Positions 24,224-32,227 of a stretch of DNA of 36,566 bases are shown piece by piece. The stretch comes from CAZYEI01 sp964646425 (GTDB lineage: Bacteria; Bacillota_I; Bacilli_A; RFN20; JAISJY01). The stretch is from positions 1 to 36,566 of the forward strand of contig CAZYEI010000011.1 of the NCBI GenBank assembly GCA_964646425.1, in the 5' to 3' direction. Made by a program: the position numbers and the translations under genes. Below the pieces are notes generated by a model. That model saw only the letters and a program-made list of their open reading frames with translations. It was not told where the DNA came from and did no database searches. The first letter of the stretch is position 1, and every line of letters begins with the position of its first letter.

Positions 24224-25858
24224 ATGAAAAAAATATTTATTTTGCTAACCTGCATCTGCACATTATTTATGTTGGATGCGTGTGATTCTATAAATAATAA
24301 CAGAACAACTACATCGAATTTTCAGGTGATATTTTTTGATATAGAAAATAGTTCTGATGGCAGTATTCATTATGATGGTGTTAAAAATGATAAAACATTA
24401 GGAAATTCGAGTGTGAAGCCGGCTGATTGCTATATGATAAAAGCAGGAAATACTGAAATTCTTGTTGATGCAGGTTCGCAATTGCAATCAAGTGCTCGGG
24501 TGGCAAAAGTTTATCAAGAAAACGTTATAAAAAAAATTGAAAAATATTGTGTCGATGGCATACTTGAATATTTAATTGTTACGCATGGCGATTCTGATCA
24601 TTTAATAGGTTTGGCTGTTGATGGAGGCTTATTGGATTATTTTAATAGTAATGATAAGAAAATTGAGAAGATTATTGATTTTGATAGTGATATGGTTACT
24701 TATTTAAGTGATAGTAATGGAAATGATATTTTTCCAAGTGGATATAATAATTTTTTTGAGGCTGCAACTACTATTAATAATTATAGAACGAAAAGAGATA
24801 AATTAGTTGTTGAAAAAGGTACAAAACATATTCCGGCTGCTTCTTTCTTTAAAGAAACTGATTTTTTAAAAGATAATACTTTAGTTAATGCTATGCCTAA
24901 TAAATATTTAGAAAACTATTATATATTAGATAAAAATAAAAATTTAACTACAAAAATAAATACTTCTTATTTGACAAATTTTTATTATTTCTCGGATGAT
25001 ATTATTTATCATCAACATTGTAATACCCAAAGTAAAGAACCAGAAGATTCTAATTTAAGTTTTAAAAGTAAATATAAAGATGTAGATTTAAGTTTTGGTG
25101 AATTAAAAAATATGAAAGATAGATATTATTTTTCAATTCCCCTTGAAAATAATGTGGAATTAAGAATACTTTACAATTGGTTTTATGATCATTTTTATAG
25201 ACATTCTTTTGGTTCTGAAGATCATAATAATATCTCGGTATGTTTTGAAGTTGTAAGTGGAAAAAAAGAGTTTTTATCATTTGGAGATTTAGGATTTGGT
25301 GAAACAGGTCTTATTAATTACTATCAAGGAACAAATATTTTGAGCAACATAGATTGTTTTAAAGCTTCACATCATGGCAGTACAAGTAATGGTGAAAATT
25401 CACAAGAACTGTTTAAATTAATTAAAGCAAGTGTTGTGATTGTTCCAGGGGTAGCACAAATAAATAGAGATATTTTAAAAGAAAGTGGTAGAACAACGGA
25501 TCCAATTTACAGTGGTTTAAGTAATGTTGCTGTTATGAAAGAAAGCTTCTTTGATAATGTAAAATGTGGAAATCTTAATACCAAAATATATTGCACACAA
25601 GTAGCTCAATTATTGGATACTCAAAGTGGATTTTCATTGATTTCTGCCCCATTATATGGCGATATAATTGTTAAGTTTACAAATAATAATGTTAAAGTTG
25701 AGGGTTCCTATAAAGGAATAGTTGATAGCTATATATCGAGTTCTTCTTATGATATGAAACATTTTAAATTTTCTAACGAAAAAGATGGTGAGATACTACC
25801 ATACAGTGAAACCGAACATTATAAAATTATTTTTCAAAATAAAGGAAAAGAGGAATAA
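24224..25858 (+). CDS. ComEC-like metallo-beta-lactamase-fold lipoprotein
   Basis: A 544-residue surface lipoprotein (LDAC lipobox, Cys20) with an MBL-fold hydrolase domain of the ComEC/Rec2-associated type. The first metal motif is THGDSDH (120-126), the second acidic motif SFGDLG (352-357, Asp355), and the third SHHGS (382-386). The strand NNISVCFEVVSG before the second motif is also ComEC-like. A large insertion of about 190 residues (140-330) separates the motifs. ComEC homologues are thought to degrade DNA at the cell surface; the substrate here is unknown. First of seven tightly packed genes, 48 bases after the WYL gene. Confidence 0.85.
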   Translation: MKKIFILLTCICTLFMLDACDSINNNRTTTSNFQVIFFDIENSSDGSIHYDGVKNDKTLGNSSVKPADCYMIKAGNTEILVDAGSQLQSSARVAKVYQENVIKKIEKYCVDGILEYLIVTHGDSDHLIGLAVDGGLLDYFNSNDKKIEKIIDFDSDMVTYLSDSNGNDIFPSGYNNFFEAATTINNYRTKRDKLVVEKGTKHIPAASFFKETDFLKDNTLVNAMPNKYLENYYILDKNKNLTTKINTSYLTNFYYFSDDIIYHQHCNTQSKEPEDSNLSFKSKYKDVDLSFGELKNMKDRYYFSIPLENNVELRILYNWFYDHFYRHSFGSEDHNNISVCFEVVSGKKEFLSFGDLGFGETGLINYYQGTNILSNIDCFKASHHGSTSNGENSQELFKLIKASVVIVPGVAQINRDILKESGRTTDPIYSGLSNVAVMKESFFDNVKCGNLNTKIYCTQVAQLLDTQSGFSLISAPLYGDIIVKFTNNNVKVEGSYKGIVDSYISSSSYDMKHFKFSNEKDGEILPYSETEHYKIIFQNKGKEE

Positions 25859-25861
25859 CAA

Positions 25862-26458
25862 ATGAAAAGAATTTTATTTATTATATTTATTATATTAATT
25901 GCTAATTTTGGCGGGATTAGTGGCTGTAATCACAAAAATGTTCAACAAGTTGAGCAAACTCCGATTACTTGTGATATAAAATTCGCTAAAAAAGTAGATG
26001 AAAAATTTCAAGCACTTGAATGGTATAAAGAAAATATTTTTGAGATTAATACTAAAATTTATGTTATCGTTGACTTTACTTTGATTAACTATGGTGAAGA
26101 AGATGATTTTCTTGAATTTAAAATTCAAATCCCATATGCAAAATATTATTCAACTCACGAATACGAAAAGGGGGTTATCGCACCAAAGGAAGAATATAAA
26201 GATGTCATACAAGATGATGGAAGTATAGAGCAAATGATTGAATTATCAGATATGGTGTTCAATGTTAAAGCGGGACAAATTCCTTTTCATTATACATATT
26301 GCTTTTCTATTCAAGCCAATCAAGTATGTAATGATGTGGATTTTAAAGTTGTATTTATATCTGATGCTGGAATAATAATAGCTCGTAATCAAACGTTTTC
26401 TAAAGCATATTCTTTTATTCAAGTGGAAGAAGGTGAAAATAATGAAGAACAAATCTAA
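25862..26458 (+). CDS. Lipoprotein of the MACPF operon, unknown function
   Basis: A 198-residue protein with a strong signal sequence and lipobox ISGC (Cys22). The mature domain is beta-rich (VIVDFTLINYGEEDDFLEFK, FHYTYCFSIQAN) and looks like an immunoglobulin-like or DUF4352-like fold, but I cannot name the family. It begins 3 bases after the MBL gene and its last 17 bases overlap the first permease gene. A substrate-binding or chaperone subunit for the adjoining ABC transporter, or an immunity lipoprotein, are both reasonable from context. Confidence 0.7.
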   Translation: MKRILFIIFIILIANFGGISGCNHKNVQQVEQTPITCDIKFAKKVDEKFQALEWYKENIFEINTKIYVIVDFTLINYGEEDDFLEFKIQIPYAKYYSTHEYEKGVIAPKEEYKDVIQDDGSIEQMIELSDMVFNVKAGQIPFHYTYCFSIQANQVCNDVDFKVVFISDAGIIIARNQTFSKAYSFIQVEEGENNEEQI

Positions 26459-27563
26459 ACAATCTTTATCGGTTTTTATGATAAGTATTTTAGTAGCAAT
26501 TGTTTCTGTTATGATTTCGTTGTTTGCTTTTATCGATTTGTCAATTAAGATGCAAGCTGAAGCAAATGATATTCTTGCAATTTATGAAAAAACAGATTAT
26601 GAATACATTTTAAAAAATCCTTCTAATAATCAAATTGCTGAATTTGCAAAAAATTCTTCAATTAAAAAAGTTATTCCATATTATCAAATAGTTTATACTT
26701 TTAAAATAGCTAATAAAGATATAGAATTAAATTTAAAATCTATTGATGACTTACAAGATTTAAACTTTACTGAATTCGCTGAGAAACGCTTAATTGAAAA
26801 GAAAGAAGTTTCTGGTAATGAGATATATCTTGATTATAGTTTATCAGCAAAATTTTCTTTAAAATTGGGTGATATAATTGGTTCAAATGTAATGGAATTT
26901 GTTGTTGCAGGCTTTTATCAAAATTATGATGCCCAATTGGCTTTTGTTCCAAATCTTAAAAATATTATTGGAAGTAAATTAACTTATACTGGGGTTTATG
27001 TTGATGTAGATAATATTGCTGATTTCAATACAAGTATTGTAGAAAATTACAAACCTATGGCTACTTTAAAGGAAAGAGAAGCTTTTTCAGACGATGAAGC
27101 ATATCAAGCTTATTTAAATGATTTTAATAATAGAGATTATAGTGCTTATATTGTAGATAAGAGTACTGGATATGAAGTAGCAAAGGAATCTTTTGAAAAT
27201 AAAATATGCGAAGCAAAATCATTATATATGACTGCCGGTATTGTTGCTGGAGTAATTGTTTTATTAGGATTAATCAGTCTTTCTTTGTTGTTTGCCAAAA
27301 ACGTTAAGTATGAAGTGGTTGATGGAGGAAGAAAAACAGTAATTTCTAGATATGTATATGGTTCTATGCTTTCCTTAATAGGAGTTGTTGTTACTTGGGT
27401 AATTGGTGTTGATTCAGCGATTGCTTCTCAATTGCACTTCATTAATTTATTAAATGTATTGTCATTAGGTTGGACAAGTTTATTAATTCCAATTATTGGA
27501 GTTATTATGGGAATGATTATAAATATTGCTATAGTACGAGGATATAAAGAAAAACGAAAATGA
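26442..27563 (+). CDS. FtsX/MacB-type ABC transporter permease (first)
   Basis: A 373-residue permease with the four-helix FtsX topology: one N-terminal helix (about 8-30), an extracellular domain of about 215 residues, then three C-terminal helices (about 255-275, 290-315 and 340-365). The extracellular part has MacB-like beta pattern (KLGDIIGSNVMEFVVAGFY). Transporters of this type often act as mechanotransmitters on the membrane surface and do not always carry a solute across. The GAAGGTG ribosome site selects the ATG over a GTG three codons earlier. It ends in ATGA overlap with the second permease. Confidence 0.82.
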   Translation: MKNKSKQSLSVFMISILVAIVSVMISLFAFIDLSIKMQAEANDILAIYEKTDYEYILKNPSNNQIAEFAKNSSIKKVIPYYQIVYTFKIANKDIELNLKSIDDLQDLNFTEFAEKRLIEKKEVSGNEIYLDYSLSAKFSLKLGDIIGSNVMEFVVAGFYQNYDAQLAFVPNLKNIIGSKLTYTGVYVDVDNIADFNTSIVENYKPMATLKEREAFSDDEAYQAYLNDFNNRDYSAYIVDKSTGYEVAKESFENKICEAKSLYMTAGIVAGVIVLLGLISLSLLFAKNVKYEVVDGGRKTVISRYVYGSMLSLIGVVVTWVIGVDSAIASQLHFINLLNVLSLGWTSLLIPIIGVIMGMIINIAIVRGYKEKRK

Positions 27564-28495
27564 AAAGAATTGGATATATTTTAAAAACAAAGAACTATTA
27601 TCTTACTTGCTTAATATTGACTATTCTATATTTAATAATTTCTTTTTCATTTTCAAATTATTGGATGCGTACAAGTGAAACATTAAAAACATTTAATCAG
27701 TGTTCTGCAAGTATAATTGCTTATGATACTATAGCTGATACAAAAGATAGCTTTGCTAATTATGAAAGAAATGTAAGAGTGGCATTAAGGGAAGAAGATG
27801 GTGAATCTTTTAATGTTTTTGCTTATCAGTTTTTAGAAAATACAAGATATAGTGATAAAACTATTATTAATTCTAAAAATGTTATATTTGGTGATTTTAA
27901 AGTTCTTGAAACTAATGAAATAGCAATTCCTAATTCTATAGCTAAACAATATCATTTACAAGTTGGTGATAGAGTGTTTGTGGCTGGGAAAAAATGTGAA
28001 TTAAAATTTATATTTCGTGATGTATATCAAATATATGAGGTAAATTATTCTATTAGTCAAACAATTGTATTGCTGGGAATAAATACGATTGAAAATGATA
28101 TAGAGATTGTTAATTATTGCAATTTTGATCCCGCTGAAACTATGCATCAACAATTACGAAATTTAAATCCAATACGCAATAAACTTGTTGTCCAAAGAAT
28201 GGTTTATTTTATTAATATTTCCTTAATAATAGCTATATGTTCGTTGATAGTTATGTTATTTAGAAGAAAAGAAGAAATAAGAAGTTTTAGGAATTATCGA
28301 TTTTCAGGAGGAAAATTAATAATTGTTAAACTGTTATTGATAGAACTCATATATATTATTCCTTGTTTATTATTGTTTTATGGTTTAGGAATGCTTATGT
28401 CTATTTCGATTACGCTTCTTATAATTATATGTATTATTGCGATAGTTAGTTGGTCAATAAATCTATGTGTTCTTTCTAGTAGAATTATGAGGTGA
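27560..28495 (+). CDS. FtsX-type ABC transporter permease (second)
   Basis: A 311-residue partner permease: an N-terminal helix (about 13-32), a short extracellular domain with the FtsX-like phrase IPNSIAKQYHLQVGDRVFVAG (split here as IPNSIAKQYHL and QVGDRVFVAG), then three helices in the last 100 residues. The cytoplasmic turn RNYRFSGGKLIIVK before the third helix is the coupling region seen in FtsX-like proteins. With the first permease it would form a heterodimer. It overlaps the first permease by 4 bases and ends 5 bases before the ATPase start. Confidence 0.82.
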   Translation: MKRIGYILKTKNYYLTCLILTILYLIISFSFSNYWMRTSETLKTFNQCSASIIAYDTIADTKDSFANYERNVRVALREEDGESFNVFAYQFLENTRYSDKTIINSKNVIFGDFKVLETNEIAIPNSIAKQYHLQVGDRVFVAGKKCELKFIFRDVYQIYEVNYSISQTIVLLGINTIENDIEIVNYCNFDPAETMHQQLRNLNPIRNKLVVQRMVYFINISLIIAICSLIVMLFRRKEEIRSFRNYRFSGGKLIIVKLLLIELIYIIPCLLLFYGLGMLMSISITLLIIICIIAIVSWSINLCVLSSRIMR

Positions 28496-28500
28496 TATTT

Positions 28501-29271
28501 ATGCAACCGATATTAAAAATAGAAAATATGAATATTTCTTTTCCTCAAAAAAATGGGAAAAAGATTATTGTTGAAAATGGTAAATTTGAAGTAAATGCTG
28601 GAGAAATTGTTTTAATTTTAGGTGAGAATGGTGCAGGAAAATCAAGTATTTTTCGCTCAATTGTGCGGGAAGATACAATTCAAACAAATGATAAAAGAGA
28701 TATGTATTTCAATGGGATACTAATAGATTCACCTGCTAAATTAGATTTGTTTAGAAGATCAATTGGATATGCAAGACAAGAAGATGATGCGGATAGATTT
28801 TTTTCAAGAAATGTTTGGAGATATATTAAAGATTATGTTGAAATATCTCAACAATTAAATAAAGATGAAACCGAAAAAGCCATTAATGAAGTTTATAATA
28901 AGCTACATTGTGATAAATACGCTGATGGTGAATTTAAAGATAGAAAACTATCTAAATGTAGTGGTGGTGAAAAGCGAATGGTTACTTTACTAGCTGCTTT
29001 ATCAAGAACTAAATCAAGTTTATTTATTCTTGATGAACCGATAAACAATTTAGATGCCTATCACGCTAGGCTCTTAAATAATTATTTGGTAGCATTAAAA
29101 AAAAGAGAAAACCCACCTGGAATCCTTATAATTACGCATTGTCATATGTTTCAATGTGTAGATAGGGTATATAAACTTTCAAAAGGTAAATTATTAGAAA
29201 TAAAAGATTATAATCCTAAAAGTTGTTACGGAGAATGTGATGAATGTGGATTATATGTAGAGGAGGATTAA
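28501..29271 (+). CDS. ABC transporter ATPase with C-terminal Cys cluster
   Basis: A 256-residue ATPase that would drive the two FtsX-like permeases. Walker A GENGAGKS (41-48), Q-loop Gln93, signature CSGGEKR (153-159, Cys in place of the usual Leu), Walker B LFILDEP (174-180) and switch His213. After the nucleotide domain comes a short tail with Cys242, Cys246 and Cys249 (CYGECDEC), which could bind a metal or form a redox switch; this is unusual for the MacB/LolD group. AGGTGAT before the ATG fixes the start. The MACPF gene begins 2 bases after its stop. Confidence 0.9.
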   Translation: MQPILKIENMNISFPQKNGKKIIVENGKFEVNAGEIVLILGENGAGKSSIFRSIVREDTIQTNDKRDMYFNGILIDSPAKLDLFRRSIGYARQEDDADRFFSRNVWRYIKDYVEISQQLNKDETEKAINEVYNKLHCDKYADGEFKDRKLSKCSGGEKRMVTLLAALSRTKSSLFILDEPINNLDAYHARLLNNYLVALKKRENPPGILIITHCHMFQCVDRVYKLSKGKLLEIKDYNPKSCYGECDECGLYVEED

Positions 29272-29273
29272 AA

Positions 29274-31682
29274 ATGAGAAGACAATATAAAATTATATGT
29301 AGTGTTTATTGCCTAGTTTTAGCAATGTTTCATTTTTTTCAGCCAAAGAATTTGGTTAATGTGATTGAAGCAAATAATACTGAAATTACTGCTCAAGATA
29401 TTATTAAAATGTCTGAAGCTCTAAATATGAGTACAGATAGTGAAGTATATGATATTGGTACTAATCCTTATCGTATTTTTGATGTTAATAATAAGGAATT
29501 TGAATCACTTTTTATAAGTTCAAATATTACAGATTCTAAGAATTATTCTTTTTCAGGAAATAGTAGAGCAGATATTTCTTCGAAATATAGTAAAGAAAGA
29601 GCATATGGTATGAATGCTGAAATATCGGGGGTTCCTATTTTTGAAGTATCTGCCAATATTGATGCGAACTTCCAAACTAATATAAGCTCATCATTGGAAA
29701 TGATAAATGAAGAATATTATGAATATTTTGAAAGATATCAACAAACACGAGTAATTACAACAAATTGGTTATCAAATGATCTAACTGAATATTTTTCAAA
29801 AAGTTTTATTAATGATTTGCAAAGTGTAACTTCAATAGAAACAGCAGTGAATTTTCTTGAAAAATATGGAACTCATGTTTTTAATCAATATTATCTTGGA
29901 GGTTCTTTAATAATTACTAACTATATTGTTTCTGAAGTTAGTATTTCTGAAGCATATGAGAGTGAATCTAAGTCAATTGGCTTGAGTGCACATATTTCTG
30001 AAGCAGTTGCTACAAATGCAAAAGGCACAAATAGTGAGTTGGAAGGAAAAAATGTTTCTAATGAACAAACAAATTCACAAATGAGAATGCGTGCTCATGG
30101 TGGAATGAATTTCAATGCGATGACTGTAAATGATTTATTTACATATAAGCAAGAATATTTTACAGGAGGCGGCTCTGGATATATCTATGCTGACTGGATT
30201 AAATCATTAGATTCTAACCAAAACGAAGTAGTTATAAATGTTGCAAAACCAGTTGCTATTTGGAGTTTGCTTGATAAAAGTTCATACTATGATGCTACTA
30301 GAAAAGATTATTTTGAACAAGCGTTTGATATAATGTGTTATTCTAATTATTCAAAACTTTGTAGTGCAAATGGAATTGATAGCGAAATTATTGGAAATAT
30401 AGAATATGAGTCAAATGGTGCACAAGTAGAAGTAAATATTACTAATAATACAATTAAATTACCTAGTAATATTACTGCAAAAGTTGAATTTGGTAATTTG
30501 CTTAAAAATAATGAAGATATTTCTAACATTAAAATTAAGCTAAAAGAAAATTACCAATATGCATTTATAAATAATAATCAAATTTATATTGATTCTTCTG
30601 CTTCAGGAAAATCTATTGTTTTAATGGTTACACTTTATGGGGAAGATATTTATACTCTTAATATAACAATTGATGACAATAAATCTAGTTATGCAAATGG
30701 ATATGGGACAAAAGATCAACCATATTTGATTTCTACTGTAGAGCAATGGAATACTTTCATTAATAGTAACGATTCTTATAATCAAAAAAATTATTATAAA
30801 TTAATAAATGATATAGATTTAAAAGGTAAAAGCTTTGAAGTTGGTGGTTCTAGTGCAAGAGAAGCATTCAAAGGAGTTTTAGATGGTGCAGGGAATATGT
30901 TGTCTAATTTTTCGATTATTGCCAAAAGTGAATGGCAAAATATTGGCCTTTTTGGCATAAATAGAGGAACTATCGAAAATTTACGCTTAAATAATATAAG
31001 AGTAATGAACTCAGAGATAATCTCTGCAGATAATTCTGAAATTAATGTTGGCGTTTTAGTGGGGGAAAATCATGGAAAGATAGGTAACGTGACAATTGAT
31101 GATTGCTCAATTCGTGTCACAGCTCAATTGGAAAATTCACAAATGAATGCAGGCGTATTATGTGGAATTTCTAGAGGTGGCATTAGTGGTGATGTTAGTT
31201 TTATAGGAATTACTAATTGTAATATTTATGGACAAACTTGGAAAGGTAACGGAGTAATAAATGTTGGTGGCATGGTTGGTCAAGTAAAATTATCAAATAT
31301 TACCAATGGTTATGTTCAAAATACCAAAATTAATGCGTACAACATAGAATCTAAAAAATCAAGTTATGCTTTAGGTGGTTTAGTTGGCTTGGTAACATCT
31401 AATAAAGATACAGTTTCGACAATAAGCTATTGTTTAACATATGCTAATTCATTTAACACACAAAATGGCACTTTTGGTTATATGGCTGGAAAATCAACTG
31501 CAAATAATTCATTTGCAAATTGTTATTTTGAATCTAGTAATAATCGAGCAGTCAATAATTCCTCAATGAATGGTTGTAAAGCGTTAAGAAAAATTAGCTT
31601 AAAAAATATCGGAGATGCTAAGTTTAATACAGATTGGACAACTGATGAGCAAGGAAATGTTATTTTAAAGAAGCATATATAA
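29274..31682 (+). CDS. Secreted MACPF (perforin-like) pore-forming protein with GLUG-type repeats
   Basis: An 802-residue secreted protein. A signal-peptide-like N-terminus (about 1-34) is followed by a MACPF domain (about 55-350). It carries the signature YGTHVFNQYYLGG (198-210), matching Y/W-G-T/S-H-x-x6-G-G with Val at the aromatic position, and the later Gly-rich turn FTGGGSGY (296-303). MACPF proteins such as perforin and complement C9 assemble into membrane rings. An Ig-like linker (about 370-470) leads to six or so GLUG-like repeats (556-740; NIGLFG, NVGVLVG, NAGVLCG, NVGGMVG, ALGGLVG, FGYMAG), likely a beta-helical binding region. GAGGAGG precedes the ATG. No sorting signal at the end. 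Confidence 0.88.
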   Translation: MRRQYKIICSVYCLVLAMFHFFQPKNLVNVIEANNTEITAQDIIKMSEALNMSTDSEVYDIGTNPYRIFDVNNKEFESLFISSNITDSKNYSFSGNSRADISSKYSKERAYGMNAEISGVPIFEVSANIDANFQTNISSSLEMINEEYYEYFERYQQTRVITTNWLSNDLTEYFSKSFINDLQSVTSIETAVNFLEKYGTHVFNQYYLGGSLIITNYIVSEVSISEAYESESKSIGLSAHISEAVATNAKGTNSELEGKNVSNEQTNSQMRMRAHGGMNFNAMTVNDLFTYKQEYFTGGGSGYIYADWIKSLDSNQNEVVINVAKPVAIWSLLDKSSYYDATRKDYFEQAFDIMCYSNYSKLCSANGIDSEIIGNIEYESNGAQVEVNITNNTIKLPSNITAKVEFGNLLKNNEDISNIKIKLKENYQYAFINNNQIYIDSSASGKSIVLMVTLYGEDIYTLNITIDDNKSSYANGYGTKDQPYLISTVEQWNTFINSNDSYNQKNYYKLINDIDLKGKSFEVGGSSAREAFKGVLDGAGNMLSNFSIIAKSEWQNIGLFGINRGTIENLRLNNIRVMNSEIISADNSEINVGVLVGENHGKIGNVTIDDCSIRVTAQLENSQMNAGVLCGISRGGISGDVSFIGITNCNIYGQTWKGNGVINVGGMVGQVKLSNITNGYVQNTKINAYNIESKKSSYALGGLVGLVTSNKDTVSTISYCLTYANSFNTQNGTFGYMAGKSTANNSFANCYFESSNNRAVNNSSMNGCKALRKISLKNIGDAKFNTDWTTDEQGNVILKKHI

Positions 31683-31695
31683 GGGGAAATAGAAA

Positions 31696-32064
31696 ATGAA
31701 AAAGACAATAAAGATAATAAAGATAATTAAAGTAGTATTAGGAGTAGTATTTTTTTCGATAGTAGCATTTTTTTCGATATGCTTATTTTCATGTAATTCT
31801 TCAAATCATGATTCCAATACAACTAATAATAATTCAGGACATAGTGTGGTTCAAGATAGTGAAGCCCATTATTTAATTTTTATGGTAGACACTGTAGAAA
31901 TTGAAAAAATGCTTGTTGTTCCTAGCGATACTTTTGAAAACATACAAGATTATTTTCCTACTATTCCTGAACGTGAAGGATATAATTCATATTGGGAAGA
32001 AATAGAAGTTTATTCTGATACTCAAAAAGAAATTTATATTAATGCATATTATACGAAAAAATAA
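31696..32064 (+). CDS. Small lipoprotein with one Listeria-Bacteroides (Flg_new) repeat
   Basis: A 122-residue lipoprotein: long signal segment, lipobox LFSC (Cys33), an Asn/Ser linker, then one InlB-B/Flg_new-like repeat (about 58-120: HYLIFMVDTVEIEKMLVVPS, then FPTIPEREGYNSYWEE). Usually this repeat occurs in tandem in large surface proteins; one copy alone on a lipid anchor is unusual. It starts 13 bases after the MACPF stop with AAGGGG upstream, so it belongs to the operon. A cell-surface tether or self-protection protein is a guess from position. The signal-coding DNA contains short tandem duplications. Confidence 0.75.
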   Translation: MKKTIKIIKIIKVVLGVVFFSIVAFFSICLFSCNSSNHDSNTTNNNSGHSVVQDSEAHYLIFMVDTVEIEKMLVVPSDTFENIQDYFPTIPEREGYNSYWEEIEVYSDTQKEIYINAYYTKK

Positions 32065-32227
32065 ATCAAATTATTAATTTAGTTGCTTTATTATAGTGAA
32101 AAAATCCTTGAAATATCAATGACTTTTTAATGTAAGCGGTTAAATGAGTTTAATGCTGTTTTTTCCTTTATTTTATTAAAATAAGGGAGTATAATTTTCG
32201 AGGATTAAGAAGAAGGAAGCGACTTTG

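Noticed and set aside
27560..28495. Mycoplasma-type genetic code (TGA as Trp)
   Set aside because: Trp is encoded by TGG throughout, and TGA ends both permease genes and pnuC exactly where following genes start or a terminator lies.
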